Shown piece by piece: positions 35,116 to 44,242 of a stretch of 64,000 bases of DNA (position 1 is the first letter of the stretch; each line of letters starts with the position of its first letter). The translations under genes were made by a program, and so were the position numbers. The notes beneath the pieces are model-generated. The model had not been told where the DNA came from, ran no database searches, and saw nothing but the letters and a program-made list of their open reading frames with translations. This DNA comes from Planococcus salinarum (GTDB taxonomy: Bacteria; Bacillota; Bacilli; Bacillales_A; Planococcaceae): assembly GCF_007004625.1 (NCBI RefSeq), contig NZ_VIFV01000016.1, positions 1 through 64,000 of the forward strand. Direction: 5' to 3'.

Positions 35116-35129
35116 GCTGTGGCTTTTTT
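35098..35129 (+). terminator. Terminator of the FbpA-like gene
   Basis: AAAAGCC..AGCT at 35098-35110 pairs with AGCT..GGCTTTT at 35115-35127. The left arm is within the last codons of the gene; a T run follows. Confidence 0.8.
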
Positions 35130-35185
35130 ATTTTTCGTCAGCCGATCTGCCGGATTACATAAACCGTGAAATTGGAGGGAAGGCT

Positions 35186-36637
35186 ATGCATCATCAAAAG
35201 CTTGAAGTTTACCGGAAAAATAATCTTGATGAAATGACGTTTTCCGAAATGCAGGAAGAGATGCAGGCGGGGAATATCAGTTCAGAAGAGCTGGTGTTGA
35301 TGTACAAGGAAAACATTTCGCTTCGGGATAAAAATGTTAATGCATTGCTGGAAATAAATCCGGATGCCCTGCAGACTGCTCAGTCACTGGATTTTGAACG
35401 TCAGCGCAAAGGAGTGAGAAGCCCTTTGCATGGCATTCCTGTTTTGGTGAAGGACAATATCGAAACCGCTGATAAAATGCATACCAGCGCCGGTTCCCTG
35501 GCACTCGAAAACCATTACGCCCTGAATGATGCGCACCTGGTAGAAAAACTGCGCAAAGCGGGTGCAGTCATATTGGGTAAAACCAATATGACTGAATGGG
35601 CCAATTTCATGTCCGATAAAATGACAAATGGTTATAGTTCCCGTGGCGGGCAGGTAAAGAATCCCTATGGCGCTTTCGATGCCGGGGGTTCAAGTGCTGG
35701 ATCTGCGGCAGCGGTTGCGGCCAATCTGGCTGCTGCATCAATCGGCACTGAAACGTCGGGTTCGATCATCAACCCAGCCGCCCAGAACAGCCTGGTCGGA
35801 CTCAAGCCGACAGTCGGGATGATCAGCCGGCGAGGCCTCATCCCCTTGTCACATACGCAGGATACTGCCGGTACACTGGCCCGCACTGTTGAAGATGCAG
35901 TCAAGGTTTTTTCTGTTCTTATCGGATTTGACCCGGAAGATCCAATTACCAGTCTGTCCACTGATTTTGAAGGATATGACTGGAGCGTCCACCTGAAGGA
36001 GCACGGGTTGAACAATACCCGTCTGGCGATAGCGCCGGAATTGTTCAAGGAAATCTCGGACGAGCAAATGGAAATGTTTGAGCAGGCGAAAGAACAGCTG
36101 AAGGCTTTGGGAGCTGAAATCATTGAAGATGTCGACATTGGCTCAAATCAGGAGGACCTTGGATTTGCCGTCCTGCTTCATGAGTTCAAAGCGGATTTGA
36201 ACGCCTATTTGGCAAAAACAGAGCAATCGAATCCGATCAGGTCGCTGGATGACGTAATGGCCTTCAATAATGCCCACTCCGACAAAATGCTGAAGTTCGG
36301 CCAGAACCTTTTGGAGCAGGCAAACCAATTGACGGGGATGCTGACGGAAAGAGAGTATGTCGAAGCTCTTGAACGCAATCGTTTTCTTGCTGCAGAACAG
36401 GGCATCAACGCAACATTGAAAGAAATTGTGGCAGATGCCATCCTCCTGCCGCAGGATTTTGGCTGCAATGTGGGAGCGGCAGCAGGTTTTCCAGCGATTA
36501 CTGTACCTTTCGGATATACCAAAACGCACGAACCCTTCAGCATCACTTTTTACGGCATGGCTTTCAGTGAACCGAAACTTATCGAATTCGCCTATGCATT
36601 TGAAAAGGCAGTAAAAGGCAGAAAGAATCCATATTGA
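35186..36637 (+). CDS. Amidase-signature family amidase
   Basis: A 483-aa enzyme of the GatA/amidase family with an intact triad: Lys89 in PVLVKDN, Ser169 in AGGSSAGS and Ser193 in TSGSI. It differs clearly from GatA in the window and lacks any GatB/GatC neighbour, so it is likely a stand-alone amide or peptide-amide hydrolase of unknown substrate. No signal peptide is seen. TTGGAGGGAAGG precedes ATG 35186. It forms a single-gene unit closed by a terminator. Confidence 0.85.
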   Translation: MHHQKLEVYRKNNLDEMTFSEMQEEMQAGNISSEELVLMYKENISLRDKNVNALLEINPDALQTAQSLDFERQRKGVRSPLHGIPVLVKDNIETADKMHTSAGSLALENHYALNDAHLVEKLRKAGAVILGKTNMTEWANFMSDKMTNGYSSRGGQVKNPYGAFDAGGSSAGSAAAVAANLAAASIGTETSGSIINPAAQNSLVGLKPTVGMISRRGLIPLSHTQDTAGTLARTVEDAVKVFSVLIGFDPEDPITSLSTDFEGYDWSVHLKEHGLNNTRLAIAPELFKEISDEQMEMFEQAKEQLKALGAEIIEDVDIGSNQEDLGFAVLLHEFKADLNAYLAKTEQSNPIRSLDDVMAFNNAHSDKMLKFGQNLLEQANQLTGMLTEREYVEALERNRFLAAEQGINATLKEIVADAILLPQDFGCNVGAAAGFPAITVPFGYTKTHEPFSITFYGMAFSEPKLIEFAYAFEKAVKGRKNPY

Positions 36638-36669
36638 AAAAGGCGGACCGGATTCCGGTCCGCCTTTTG
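36637..36669 (+). terminator. Amidase gene terminator
   Basis: AAAAGGCGGACCGG at 36637-36650 pairs with CCGGTCCGCCTTTT at 36655-36668 around ATTC. The T-tract is short (four T, part of the stem). Confidence 0.8.
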
Positions 36670-36767
36670 AAATTGCCGGAGATTTTGAAGCCATATTATC
36701 CCTCAAAAAAGGCGCCAGAACGCCAAATATGGTACACTGAAAGCATTGAAGAGAAGGTGGAATTGAA

Positions 36768-37928
36768 ATGACTTTTATAGAAGAACTAAATCCCGTATGG
36801 CAGGAAAAATGGAAACAGACCGGTTTCGAAACAATCATGCCGATCCAGGCGCAAATGATTCCGGAAATGATGGCGGGCAATGATATTGTGGCCCAATCCC
36901 CGACTGGTTCCGGAAAAACATTGGCTTATGTATTGCCGATTCTGGAACGTGTTGATCCGAAAAAAATGTCTACACAGGCAATGATCATTGCACCGTCGCA
37001 GGAATTATCGATGCAGATTGTAAATGTACTTCGTGAATGGACAGAAGGCACTGATATTACAGTGACCCAACTGATCGGCGGGGCGAATATGCAGCGCCAA
37101 CTGGAAAAATTGAAGAAAAAACCGACGATTGTTGTTGGCACCCCAGGACGGTTAAACGAGCTGGTGAAGAGCAAGAAATTGAAAATGCATGAAATCCGTA
37201 TACTGGTGCTGGATGAAGGTGACCAGTTAATGGCGCGTGAACATCGAACTGTCATGAAGGCACTGATAGAAAAGACGCAAAATGAACGCCAGCTGGTTAT
37301 GGTATCAGCGACTATTACGGAAGAAGTGGAATTGGTTGCCGATCGTTTGATGCAGCATCCAACCCGTCTTCATGTTACGGCGGAAGAAATGCCGATGCAG
37401 GGAAAAGTGACGCATTCGTTCATCAAAGTTGATGAACGCGACAAAACGGATCTGCTGCGCCGCATTTCCTATATTGATGGAGTCAAGGCTCTGGCATTCG
37501 TCAATAATCTCGATCAGTTATTGATGAAGGAAAATAAATTGAAATTCCGTGATACAAAAATCGTCACGCTTCATTCTGAAATGAAAAAAGATGAGCGCAA
37601 AAAGGCGCTGGATGCTTTCCGAAACGGCGACGTTTCTGTCCTCATTGCAACGGAAGTGGCTGCACGCGGCCTTGACATCGATTCCGTTTCACACGTGATC
37701 CATGTGGATGTTCCAAGGACAATCGATCAATACCTTCATCGTTCAGGGCGCACAGGCAGAGCAGGCGCAGACGGCGAAGTTTTGACTTTGCTCGCCTACC
37801 AGGATGAACGCCATTATAAAAAGTTCACAAAAGATCTGCCTTCCAAGCCTGTGCAGAAAATCATGCACAGCGGGAAACTGGTTGAAGGTTCAAGCAAAAC
37901 AGTGACCGTAAAGGGGAATAAAAAATGA
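36768..37928 (+). CDS. DEAD-box-type RNA helicase (YfmL-like)
   Basis: A 386-aa two-domain helicase core without a long C-terminal extension, similar in size to B. subtilis YfmL, which is linked to ribosome assembly. Motifs are visible: Q-motif region (GFETIMPIQAQMIP), SPTGSGKT (I), GTPGRL (Ib), SAT (III), ATEVAARGLDID (V) and HRSGRTGRAG (VI). Motif II reads DEGD (residues 149-152) instead of DEAD. GAAGGTGG precedes ATG; TGGTACACT at 36730-36738 is an extended -10. It overlaps the aminopeptidase gene by four bases. Confidence 0.88.
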   Translation: MTFIEELNPVWQEKWKQTGFETIMPIQAQMIPEMMAGNDIVAQSPTGSGKTLAYVLPILERVDPKKMSTQAMIIAPSQELSMQIVNVLREWTEGTDITVTQLIGGANMQRQLEKLKKKPTIVVGTPGRLNELVKSKKLKMHEIRILVLDEGDQLMAREHRTVMKALIEKTQNERQLVMVSATITEEVELVADRLMQHPTRLHVTAEEMPMQGKVTHSFIKVDERDKTDLLRRISYIDGVKALAFVNNLDQLLMKENKLKFRDTKIVTLHSEMKKDERKKALDAFRNGDVSVLIATEVAARGLDIDSVSHVIHVDVPRTIDQYLHRSGRTGRAGADGEVLTLLAYQDERHYKKFTKDLPSKPVQKIMHSGKLVEGSSKTVTVKGNKK

Positions 37929-39154
37929 ATTTCCAGCAAAAAATGGAACAATATGCAGAACTGACCGTCTACGTTGGATTGAATGTCCAAAAGAATCAGC
38001 ACGTGCTGATCAACACGACAACCGATACGATTGAATTTACCCGTCTGGTGGTCAAAAAAGCATATGAAGCCGGCGCGAAAAATGTTCATGTGAATTATTC
38101 GGACCCTGTCCAGACGCGCACGCATTACGAGTTGGCACCGGACGAAGCTTTTACAGAATTCCCGGAGTGGTCTGTTGTCCAGCGTGATGAAATCATCGAA
38201 AAAGGTGGGTCATTCCTGTGGATCGATGCAGAGGATCCGGATTTGCTGACAGGAATACCAGCCAAACGCCTGTCGGATTCACAAAAAACGGCCGGCAAAG
38301 CACTGGAGAGATATCGCCAGGCAGTGGGATCCGATAAAGTGGCATGGTCGATTGTCGCGATTCCTTCTGGAAAATGGGCTGCGAAGGTGTTCCCGGAACT
38401 TGAACCCGAAAAGCAGGTCGAAGCCCTGTGGGAAGCAATTTTTAATACAGTGCGTATCGGGCGGGGGGATGCCGTTTCTTTATGGAAACAGCATATCGAG
38501 TTTCTGGAGAAACGGGCAACCCAGCTGAATGATCACCGTTTTGATAAACTGCATTATACCGCTCCAGGCACTGATTTAACAATAGCGTTGCCGGACAGGC
38601 ACATTTGGATGTCCGGGGCGTCAAAAACGCCTCAGGGCAACCCATTCATCGCTAATATGCCGACAGAGGAAGTCTATACCGTTCCGCTGAAAAATGGTGC
38701 CGACGGCGTTGTCCGCAACACGAAGCCGCTCGTTTATCAAGGCAATATTATCGACGGATTCACGTTGACTTTTGAAGGCGGAAAAATTATCAAAGCACAA
38801 GCGGAAAAAGGCGAAGAACTGTTGCGGGAAATGATCAGTTCGGATGAAGGGGCAGCTTACCTCGGTGAAGTGGCATTGGTTCCGCATCAATCACCAATTT
38901 CCGATTCCGGCCTTCTGTTCTTCAATACGTTATTTGATGAAAATGCATCGAACCATCTTGCTATCGGTGATTCATATCCGACCTGCTACGCGGGTGCACG
39001 CGATCTTGAACGCAGCCAATTGGCGGAAATCGGATTAAATACATCCATTGTCCATGAAGACTTCATGATCGGCAGTGCCGAAATGGATATCGATGGCATT
39101 AAAGCAGACGGTTCGAAGATTCCGGTGTTCCGCAAAGGAAACTGGGCATTCTAA
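37925..39154 (+). CDS. M29-family aminopeptidase (AmpS-like), copy 1
   Basis: A 409-aa cytosolic metallo-aminopeptidase of the AmpS/AmpT (thermophilic M29) family that removes N-terminal residues from peptides. The C-terminal metal region is present: GEVALVPHQSPI, NTLFDENASNHLAIG and HEDFMIGSAEMDIDG, supplying Glu, His and Asp ligands. It ends in the family-typical GNWAF. It is coupled to the upstream helicase gene (ATGA overlap), an unusual pairing. A paralogue of equal length lies at 49540. Confidence 0.9.
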   Translation: MNFQQKMEQYAELTVYVGLNVQKNQHVLINTTTDTIEFTRLVVKKAYEAGAKNVHVNYSDPVQTRTHYELAPDEAFTEFPEWSVVQRDEIIEKGGSFLWIDAEDPDLLTGIPAKRLSDSQKTAGKALERYRQAVGSDKVAWSIVAIPSGKWAAKVFPELEPEKQVEALWEAIFNTVRIGRGDAVSLWKQHIEFLEKRATQLNDHRFDKLHYTAPGTDLTIALPDRHIWMSGASKTPQGNPFIANMPTEEVYTVPLKNGADGVVRNTKPLVYQGNIIDGFTLTFEGGKIIKAQAEKGEELLREMISSDEGAAYLGEVALVPHQSPISDSGLLFFNTLFDENASNHLAIGDSYPTCYAGARDLERSQLAEIGLNTSIVHEDFMIGSAEMDIDGIKADGSKIPVFRKGNWAF

Positions 39155-39166
39155 GAGGTGATGAAA

Positions 39167-40114
39167 ATGAAAAAATCAGCAGCTGTCTTATTGGTTGTAT
39201 TGCTTGCCATCAGCATGGTGAACACTGCTGCAGCTGAAGTAAGAATACCAGCCGTTTATGTTGCACTGGGCGATTCACTTGCTGCAGGGCAAACCCCGGA
39301 AAGCCAGATCGATTCAGGCTACGCCGACATGATTGCCCAGGAACTGGGAAGAAGTCAGTCGATTGCCAGTTTTTCGAAAGACCTTGCATTTCCGGGGTTT
39401 ACTACCGCGGATGTTCTGGAGCGGATGAAAGAAGACGGAGCGCGGGAAATTCTCGCTTCGGCCAATATTATTACATTGTCGGCGGGAGCCAATGACCTGC
39501 TGCGGCTGGTCCGGGCCAATCCCGTTGACGGCTCGCTGCAATTCGAGCGTATCCAGTCTGATTTTGCGCTGAATAAAGCAAGGCAGAATATCAGTGAAAT
39601 AATGATGGAATTGGATGACGCCGCACCAAATGCGGAAATTTATGTCATGGGCTATTATTTTGCTTATCCCCATGCCCGTGAGTCGCAAAAAGAAGGCATA
39701 GCTGAGCAATTGCAGCTCCTTAATGAAATTCTTAAGAATGAGGCCGAAAAAGCAGGGGCGATTTTTGTGTCCGTCGATGAGGCTTTCGGTCAGGATGCGA
39801 TTTCAAAAGTGCCGAATCCCGGGGATGTTCACCCGAATCTTGAAGGGTACCAGGCCATGGCCAACGAATTCTTTGCGCTATACCACACTGGCTGGGAAAT
39901 TACTGGTGCTGAAATTCCTAAGCCGAATCCCTTAAGCTTTGAAGAGATTATGGAGGGGCAGGATCAGCAAAACGAAGGCAATCCAGATCCGGATGGAATG
40001 ATCCAAGAGACAGAGCAGGATGCTGAAGAGATAGAAACTGATTTGTCTGCACAGCTTCTTCCAGACCTCAAGTCGGGGTACTTGGCTCTCCGGACGATTC
40101 TACCGATTATTTAG
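39167..40114 (+). CDS. Secreted SGNH/GDSL-family hydrolase
   Basis: A 315-aa exported esterase-like protein. A signal peptide spans residues 1-23 with cleavage probable after AAA. The catalytic blocks are in order: GDSLAAG (Ser37), the Gly block near FPGFT, GAND (Asn) and DVHPNLEGY (Asp and His). The last 70 residues are acidic and low in complexity (QDQQNEGNPDPDG). Substrate unknown; lipids or acetylated wall polymers are typical. ATG 39167 has AGAGGTG at good distance; ATG 39161 is an alternative. Confidence 0.87.
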   Translation: MKKSAAVLLVVLLAISMVNTAAAEVRIPAVYVALGDSLAAGQTPESQIDSGYADMIAQELGRSQSIASFSKDLAFPGFTTADVLERMKEDGAREILASANIITLSAGANDLLRLVRANPVDGSLQFERIQSDFALNKARQNISEIMMELDDAAPNAEIYVMGYYFAYPHARESQKEGIAEQLQLLNEILKNEAEKAGAIFVSVDEAFGQDAISKVPNPGDVHPNLEGYQAMANEFFALYHTGWEITGAEIPKPNPLSFEEIMEGQDQQNEGNPDPDGMIQETEQDAEEIETDLSAQLLPDLKSGYLALRTILPII

Positions 40115-40128
40115 CAAGGTTATAGAGC

Positions 40129-40168
40129 AAAAAAATCCTCTCCTGAAAACACAGGAGAGGATTTTTTT
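40129..40168. terminator. Bidirectional terminator, hydrolase and 48-aa gene
   Basis: AAAAATCCTCTCCTG pairs with CAGGAGAGGATTTTT around AAAACA; both arms are A/T-tailed. The stop codon of the minus-strand 48-aa gene lies in the right tail. Confidence 0.88.
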
Positions 40169-40313
40169 ATCGTTTAGACTTTTTATTTTTATATTGGTCT
40201 GAGTTGGTCTGTGCGTTGTCTTTGGATTTTTTCTTCTTCATAAATTTCCTGATGACCGGATAAGCGATAGGACCATATTTAATCGCTGATTTCAAGAGTC
40301 TTCCTACTGCCAT
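40167..40313 (-). CDS. Small basic protein, 48 aa, function unknown
   Basis: The frame starts MAVGRLLKSAIKYGPIAYP and continues with a strongly basic tail (KKKKSKD..KNKKSKR). ATG has GGAGCGA six bases upstream (minus strand), and the frame ends at the shared terminator. I do not recognise a characterised family. The amphipathic N-terminus plus lysine-rich tail would suit a membrane-surface or nucleic-acid-associated protein, but this is guesswork. Alternatively the region is non-coding. Confidence 0.6.
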   Translation of the reverse strand: MAVGRLLKSAIKYGPIAYPVIRKFMKKKKSKDNAQTNSDQYKNKKSKR

Positions 40314-40376
40314 ATATATCGCTCCATTCGTTTTAGAGATAGTTTCTGGATTCCCGTTTATCGGGTCATTTAAACA

Positions 40377-41456
40377 TTACGCTTCTGACAGCGCATGGGA
40401 CAGCAAGATGTCCTTGTATTCGTGGACACTTGAAATTTCGACGTATTCTGCGTTGCCATGCCAGTCATCACCAGTCGGTCCGAATTCGATAGCGCCTTCA
40501 CCGCCATTTACTGCCGCATAGTAACGGGTATCGGCTGCGCCGTGCTGGCCAAAGAGAATCGGTTCATTTCCTGTGTTGCTGCGAATGCTTTCCTGCAATG
40601 TCTGAATATAAGGGTTCTCGGCTGTCGTTGTCAGCGCCGGAGTGGTGGAAGAGCTGGACTTATAATCAAAGTCGATATTAAGTGTATCACCGAGTTCAAC
40701 CATCTGGCGCGTGATTTCTTTAGGATCCTGACCTGGCATAAAGCGGATATCATAGGACATTTCACAAACTTCCGGAACCATATTATAGCGCTTGCCGGCA
40801 TTGATGATGGCAAGGTTTACGGAAGGCTGCTCGTAATACTCGGTGGATTCTTTGCGGAATGGAAGTTCAGCCATGGCCATATGATATTTCATCGCCTGTT
40901 CGATGGCATTTATCCCTTCCCAGGGTCTGCTGCCATGCGCCGGTTTCCCTTTGAAAACCATGTCCATGTGAAGGATCCCTTTGGACTGAAGGCCGACTTT
41001 CAAACCGGTCGGCTCACCGCAGATGACGAAATTGCCGCTGTAGCCCTGGGATACAAGCCATTCAGAAGTATTATGGCCGCCGATTTCTTCATCGGTCACA
41101 ATATGGAGATGAACTTCGCGGTTCAGACCTTCCGGATCCAATTCCGTAAATGCCTGCATCATGGCCGCTACCCCGGCTTTCATATCCGCCGAACCGCGAC
41201 CATACAAGCGGCCAAGCTCTTCCATAGGGGTGAATTGCTCGTCATGGCCAGGCACGACATCGACATGGCCATTCCAGATCAGCTTTTCAGCTCCCTGTCC
41301 CTTCTCCGCTGTCAGCATCAAATATCCTTTATTGTCATGGACTTTGACGGTTTCACCTTTCTCTTCGAGCCAACGCGCACAAAAAAGAAGCGCATCGTTT
41401 GCCCCTTCTTTCGTATCACTTTTAATTTTAATCAGCTCTTTCAATAATTCGATCAT
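40377..41456 (-). CDS. M20-family metallopeptidase (ArgE/DapE type)
   Basis: A 359-aa zinc-dependent deacylase or dipeptidase-like enzyme. HVDVVPG (His64, Asp66), GRGSADMKAG (Asp91), TDEEIGG (catalytic Glu123 with Glu124) and ICGEPT are in the expected order, with a dimerisation domain between about 165 and 275. The substrate is not defined. The family-like start is ATG 41456, but the only good Shine-Dalgarno (GGTGAAGG at 41489-41482) is 25 bases upstream with a 7-bp hairpin between; ATG 41504 is the in-frame alternative. It is divergent from thiT. Confidence 0.85.
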   Translation of the reverse strand: MIELLKELIKIKSDTKEGANDALLFCARWLEEKGETVKVHDNKGYLMLTAEKGQGAEKLIWNGHVDVVPGHDEQFTPMEELGRLYGRGSADMKAGVAAMMQAFTELDPEGLNREVHLHIVTDEEIGGHNTSEWLVSQGYSGNFVICGEPTGLKVGLQSKGILHMDMVFKGKPAHGSRPWEGINAIEQAMKYHMAMAELPFRKESTEYYEQPSVNLAIINAGKRYNMVPEVCEMSYDIRFMPGQDPKEITRQMVELGDTLNIDFDYKSSSSTTPALTTTAENPYIQTLQESIRSNTGNEPILFGQHGAADTRYYAAVNGGEGAIEFGPTGDDWHGNAEYVEISSVHEYKDILLSHALSEA

Positions 41457-41544
41457 ATAATAACAGCAGCAATTGTTGCTGCCTTCACCGCCTTTCTGAG
41501 ACATTTACTTTCTCAATACCCTAAAAGCTTCCGATGAAACGGAC

Positions 41545-41573
41545 TTGCATCCCTTCGGTATGTTCGTTACAAT
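41545..41573 (+). promoter_or_regulatory. thiT sigma-A promoter
   Basis: TTGCAT at 41545-41550 and TACAAT at 41568-41573 are 17 bases apart. The predicted transcript starts near 41580, just before the TPP aptamer. Confidence 0.85.
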
Positions 41574-41596
41574 ACTGGTGTTGGAAACAAAACTGT

Positions 41597-41686
41597 ATAC
41601 ACCACAAGGGGAGCTTTTGCTGAGAGTGAACGAGATCGTTCTTACCCTTTGAACCTGTAAGTTAACACTTGCGCAGGGATGTGGAT
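41597..41686 (+). promoter_or_regulatory. TPP riboswitch (THI element)
   Basis: Conserved pieces are in order: ACCACAAGGGGAGC, GCTGAGAGTG, ACCCTTTGAACCTG, GTTAACACTTGCG and CAGGGATGTGG. ACACCACA at the start pairs with the TGTGG end to close P1. It binds thiamine diphosphate and controls the downstream thiT gene. Confidence 0.95.
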
Positions 41687-41702
41687 GGAAACCTGCCCTT
41701 AT

Positions 41703-41735
41703 GCGGCGTCAGGGTCTATCCTGGCGCCGCTTTTT
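41703..41735 (+). terminator. TPP riboswitch terminator
   Basis: GCGGCGTCAGG at 41703-41713 pairs with CCTGGCGCCGC at 41720-41730 (one G-U), followed by TTTTT. It lies 17 bases after the aptamer and 56 before thiT, so ligand binding is expected to cause premature termination. Confidence 0.92.
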
Positions 41736-41790
41736 GTAAGGTTTTTATTGGCGGCCCTTCTGGTGATGTGCAAACACATGGGAGGATATC

Positions 41791-42366
41791 ATGAGAAATA
41801 AAAAATTATTGTTAATGCTCGAAATTGCAATTTTCGGAGCCCTGGGCTTCGTCCTGGACTTTATCGCGTTCAGCATGCCGCAGGGAGGATCGGTCAGTCT
41901 GGTAATGATCCCGATTATCCTGATGGCGTTCCGCCGTGGGATGGGAGCCGGAATTCTGACAGGACTTGCAGTCGGCCTGCTCCAGCTTGTCACGGGGCGT
42001 GTCTATATCGTCCCTTTATCATTCGGTTTCGCTTTTACACAAGTGACGCTGGATTATCTTGTGGCTTTCGCCAGTATAGGATTTGCCGGTATTATGCGCT
42101 CCGCTTATTTGAAGAATCTGCGGAGCGGCTCAAAAGGGAAGGCTGTATCCTCAATTGTGGCCGGCGCATTTATTGGCGCATTCCTGCGCTATATTGTCCA
42201 CGTCATTGTAGGCATCTGGTTCTTCAGTGAATTTGCGACTGGAAATGTTTACCTTTATTCATTCGCATACAATGCGACATACATGATTCCTGCATTTCTT
42301 TTGACTGCATTTGTATGTTCCATCCTTTTCATCGCAGCGCCACGGCTTGTGGATGTAAAGGAGTAA
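41791..42366 (+). CDS. thiT: Thiamine ECF transporter substrate-binding subunit ThiT
   Basis: A 191-aa membrane protein with six predicted helices, the S component that captures thiamine for the shared ECF energising module. LMLEIAIFGALGFVLDFI and the late NATYMIPAF stretch fit the ThiT (YuaJ) family. The TPP riboswitch directly upstream is strong independent support. TGGGAGGATATC precedes ATG. It is a single-gene unit with its own terminator; ecfA and ecfT genes are not in the window. Confidence 0.95.
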   Translation: MRNKKLLLMLEIAIFGALGFVLDFIAFSMPQGGSVSLVMIPIILMAFRRGMGAGILTGLAVGLLQLVTGRVYIVPLSFGFAFTQVTLDYLVAFASIGFAGIMRSAYLKNLRSGSKGKAVSSIVAGAFIGAFLRYIVHVIVGIWFFSEFATGNVYLYSFAYNATYMIPAFLLTAFVCSILFIAAPRLVDVKE

Positions 42367-42396
42367 TAATAAAGTCCGAACCCCTGCAACGCCAAT

Positions 42397-42442
42397 AAAG
42401 CGGCCATAAAGAGCAATTTCATGCTTTTTATGGTCGCTTTTT
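42397..42442 (+). terminator. thiT terminator
   Basis: AAAGCGGCCATAAA and TTTATGGTCGCTTT pair (one G-U) around GAGCAATTTCATGCTT, followed by T. Confidence 0.85.
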
Positions 42443-42455
42443 GAATTGGCAGTTA

Positions 42456-42484
42456 TTAGACAGGAGTTTCTGTTATGGTATAAT
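42456..42484 (+). promoter_or_regulatory. map promoter
   Basis: TATAAT at 42479-42484 is preceded by TGG, giving an extended -10. TTAGAC at 42456-42461, 17 bases upstream, is a partial -35. Confidence 0.75.
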
Positions 42485-42493
42485 TTTGTGTAG

Positions 42494-43270
<777 letters not shown>

Positions 43271-43299
43271 AAAAAAGCCTGCATAGCGCAGGCTTTTTT
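43271..43299. terminator. Bidirectional terminator, map and TspO-like gene
   Basis: AAAAAAGCCTGC at 43271-43282 pairs with GCAGGCTTTTTT at 43288-43299, with T and A tails on both strands. It lies between convergent genes. Confidence 0.9.
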
Positions 43300-43311
43300 T
43301 TGTTTAAACAG

Positions 43312-44031
43312 CTACTTTTTCTTTATCAATAAAATGCCTGTCACAATTACACCGCTCAGGAATAAGGAAGCGGTTGTGACGAGCATTTCATCGAGGCCAT
43401 GTTTGAAGGCGATGCCGATGAATGCCCATACAAAAACGGCGGCAAACGGAATGTCCGAATGATGAAAGCGGACGTGAAGCGCAAGCGCGGTTGCGACTGT
43501 AAGCATGATGACTGTCCAAAGCTCATTGCTCAGACCCCATCCGCCCCAGCTGTAAAAGGTTAGTACATAGCTGACGTTGGCGATGGTCGCGACACTGATC
43601 CAGCCCATATTCACTGAAATCGGAAGCCGCTCGCTCACTTTCCGTTCGCTGTTATTGTATTGAAGGTACAAAAGGATCAGGAAAATCAGATAGGCGACCA
43701 TTGCTGCAACCGACCAGGCAAAATATTCATAATGCCAAAGCAGCAGCCAGACGATATTGGAAACGGCGCTCAAAATGAAATAATAGCTGATGGCATTGGA
43801 GGGCAAATCACGGTTCTTTTTGTAACGAATCCAAAATGCTGCAATCCAGATAGCCAATAATATGTAAATGACTGACCAGATCGAAAAGACGTAGCCGGCT
43901 GGTGTAAACAGAACAGGCACCCTATTGGAGATTTCTCCGGTAGTCTGTCCGTTGATTGGCAGAATATTGGCCAATGCGTTAACGGTTACGATGGCCAGAA
44001 ATGCGATTGTCATCAAGATCAAACGGAACAT
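43312..44031 (-). CDS. TspO/MBR-related tryptophan-rich membrane protein
   Basis: A 239-aa protein with about seven hydrophobic helices, longer than the five-helix core of TspO. FTPAGYVFSIWSVIYILL, WLLLWHYEYF and many Trp residues fit the tryptophan-rich sensory protein family. The ligand in this group is not established. ATG 44031 has GAGGAGGG upstream. It is convergent with map. Confidence 0.8.
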   Translation of the reverse strand: MFRLILMTIAFLAIVTVNALANILPINGQTTGEISNRVPVLFTPAGYVFSIWSVIYILLAIWIAAFWIRYKKNRDLPSNAISYYFILSAVSNIVWLLLWHYEYFAWSVAAMVAYLIFLILLYLQYNNSERKVSERLPISVNMGWISVATIANVSYVLTFYSWGGWGLSNELWTVIMLTVATALALHVRFHHSDIPFAAVFVWAFIGIAFKHGLDEMLVTTASLFLSGVIVTGILLIKKK

Positions 44032-44052
44032 CTCAGATCCCTCCTCGGTATC

Positions 44053-44081
44053 AGTATACCTTTCCTTGTTTGGGACAACAA
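44053..44081 (-). promoter_or_regulatory. Promoter of the TspO-like gene
   Basis: On the minus strand TTGTTG (44081-44076) and TATACT (44058-44053) are 17 bases apart. The leader would be only about 15 bases, beginning close to the Shine-Dalgarno. Confidence 0.7.
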
Positions 44082-44170
44082 TTAGCTGTTTGTGCATTGG
44101 CGGAAAAATGTTTGTGAAATCGTCGATATTATGTCGGCTGTTTGTCTCTGGTATGCCCTTTTATCCATTA

Positions 44171-44199
44171 TTCCGTAATCCGAAGAAAAATGGTATACT
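44171..44199 (+). promoter_or_regulatory. Promoter of the M3 oligopeptidase gene
   Basis: TGGTATACT gives an extended -10 (TATACT at 44194-44199), with TTCCGT 17 bases upstream as a weak -35. Confidence 0.65.
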
Positions 44200-44242
44200 A
44201 ATAGTTGTTTTTAGAAAATTTAGTTTATCAGGAGGCTAAGCC

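Noticed and set aside
36143-36880. 245-codon minus-strand frame
   Set aside because: Antisense to the amidase gene and crosses its terminator; no protein features.
40458-41447. Long plus-strand frame of 329 codons
   Set aside because: It lies antisense to the M20 peptidase gene, which has clear catalytic motifs; the antisense protein has no family features and is a codon-bias shadow.
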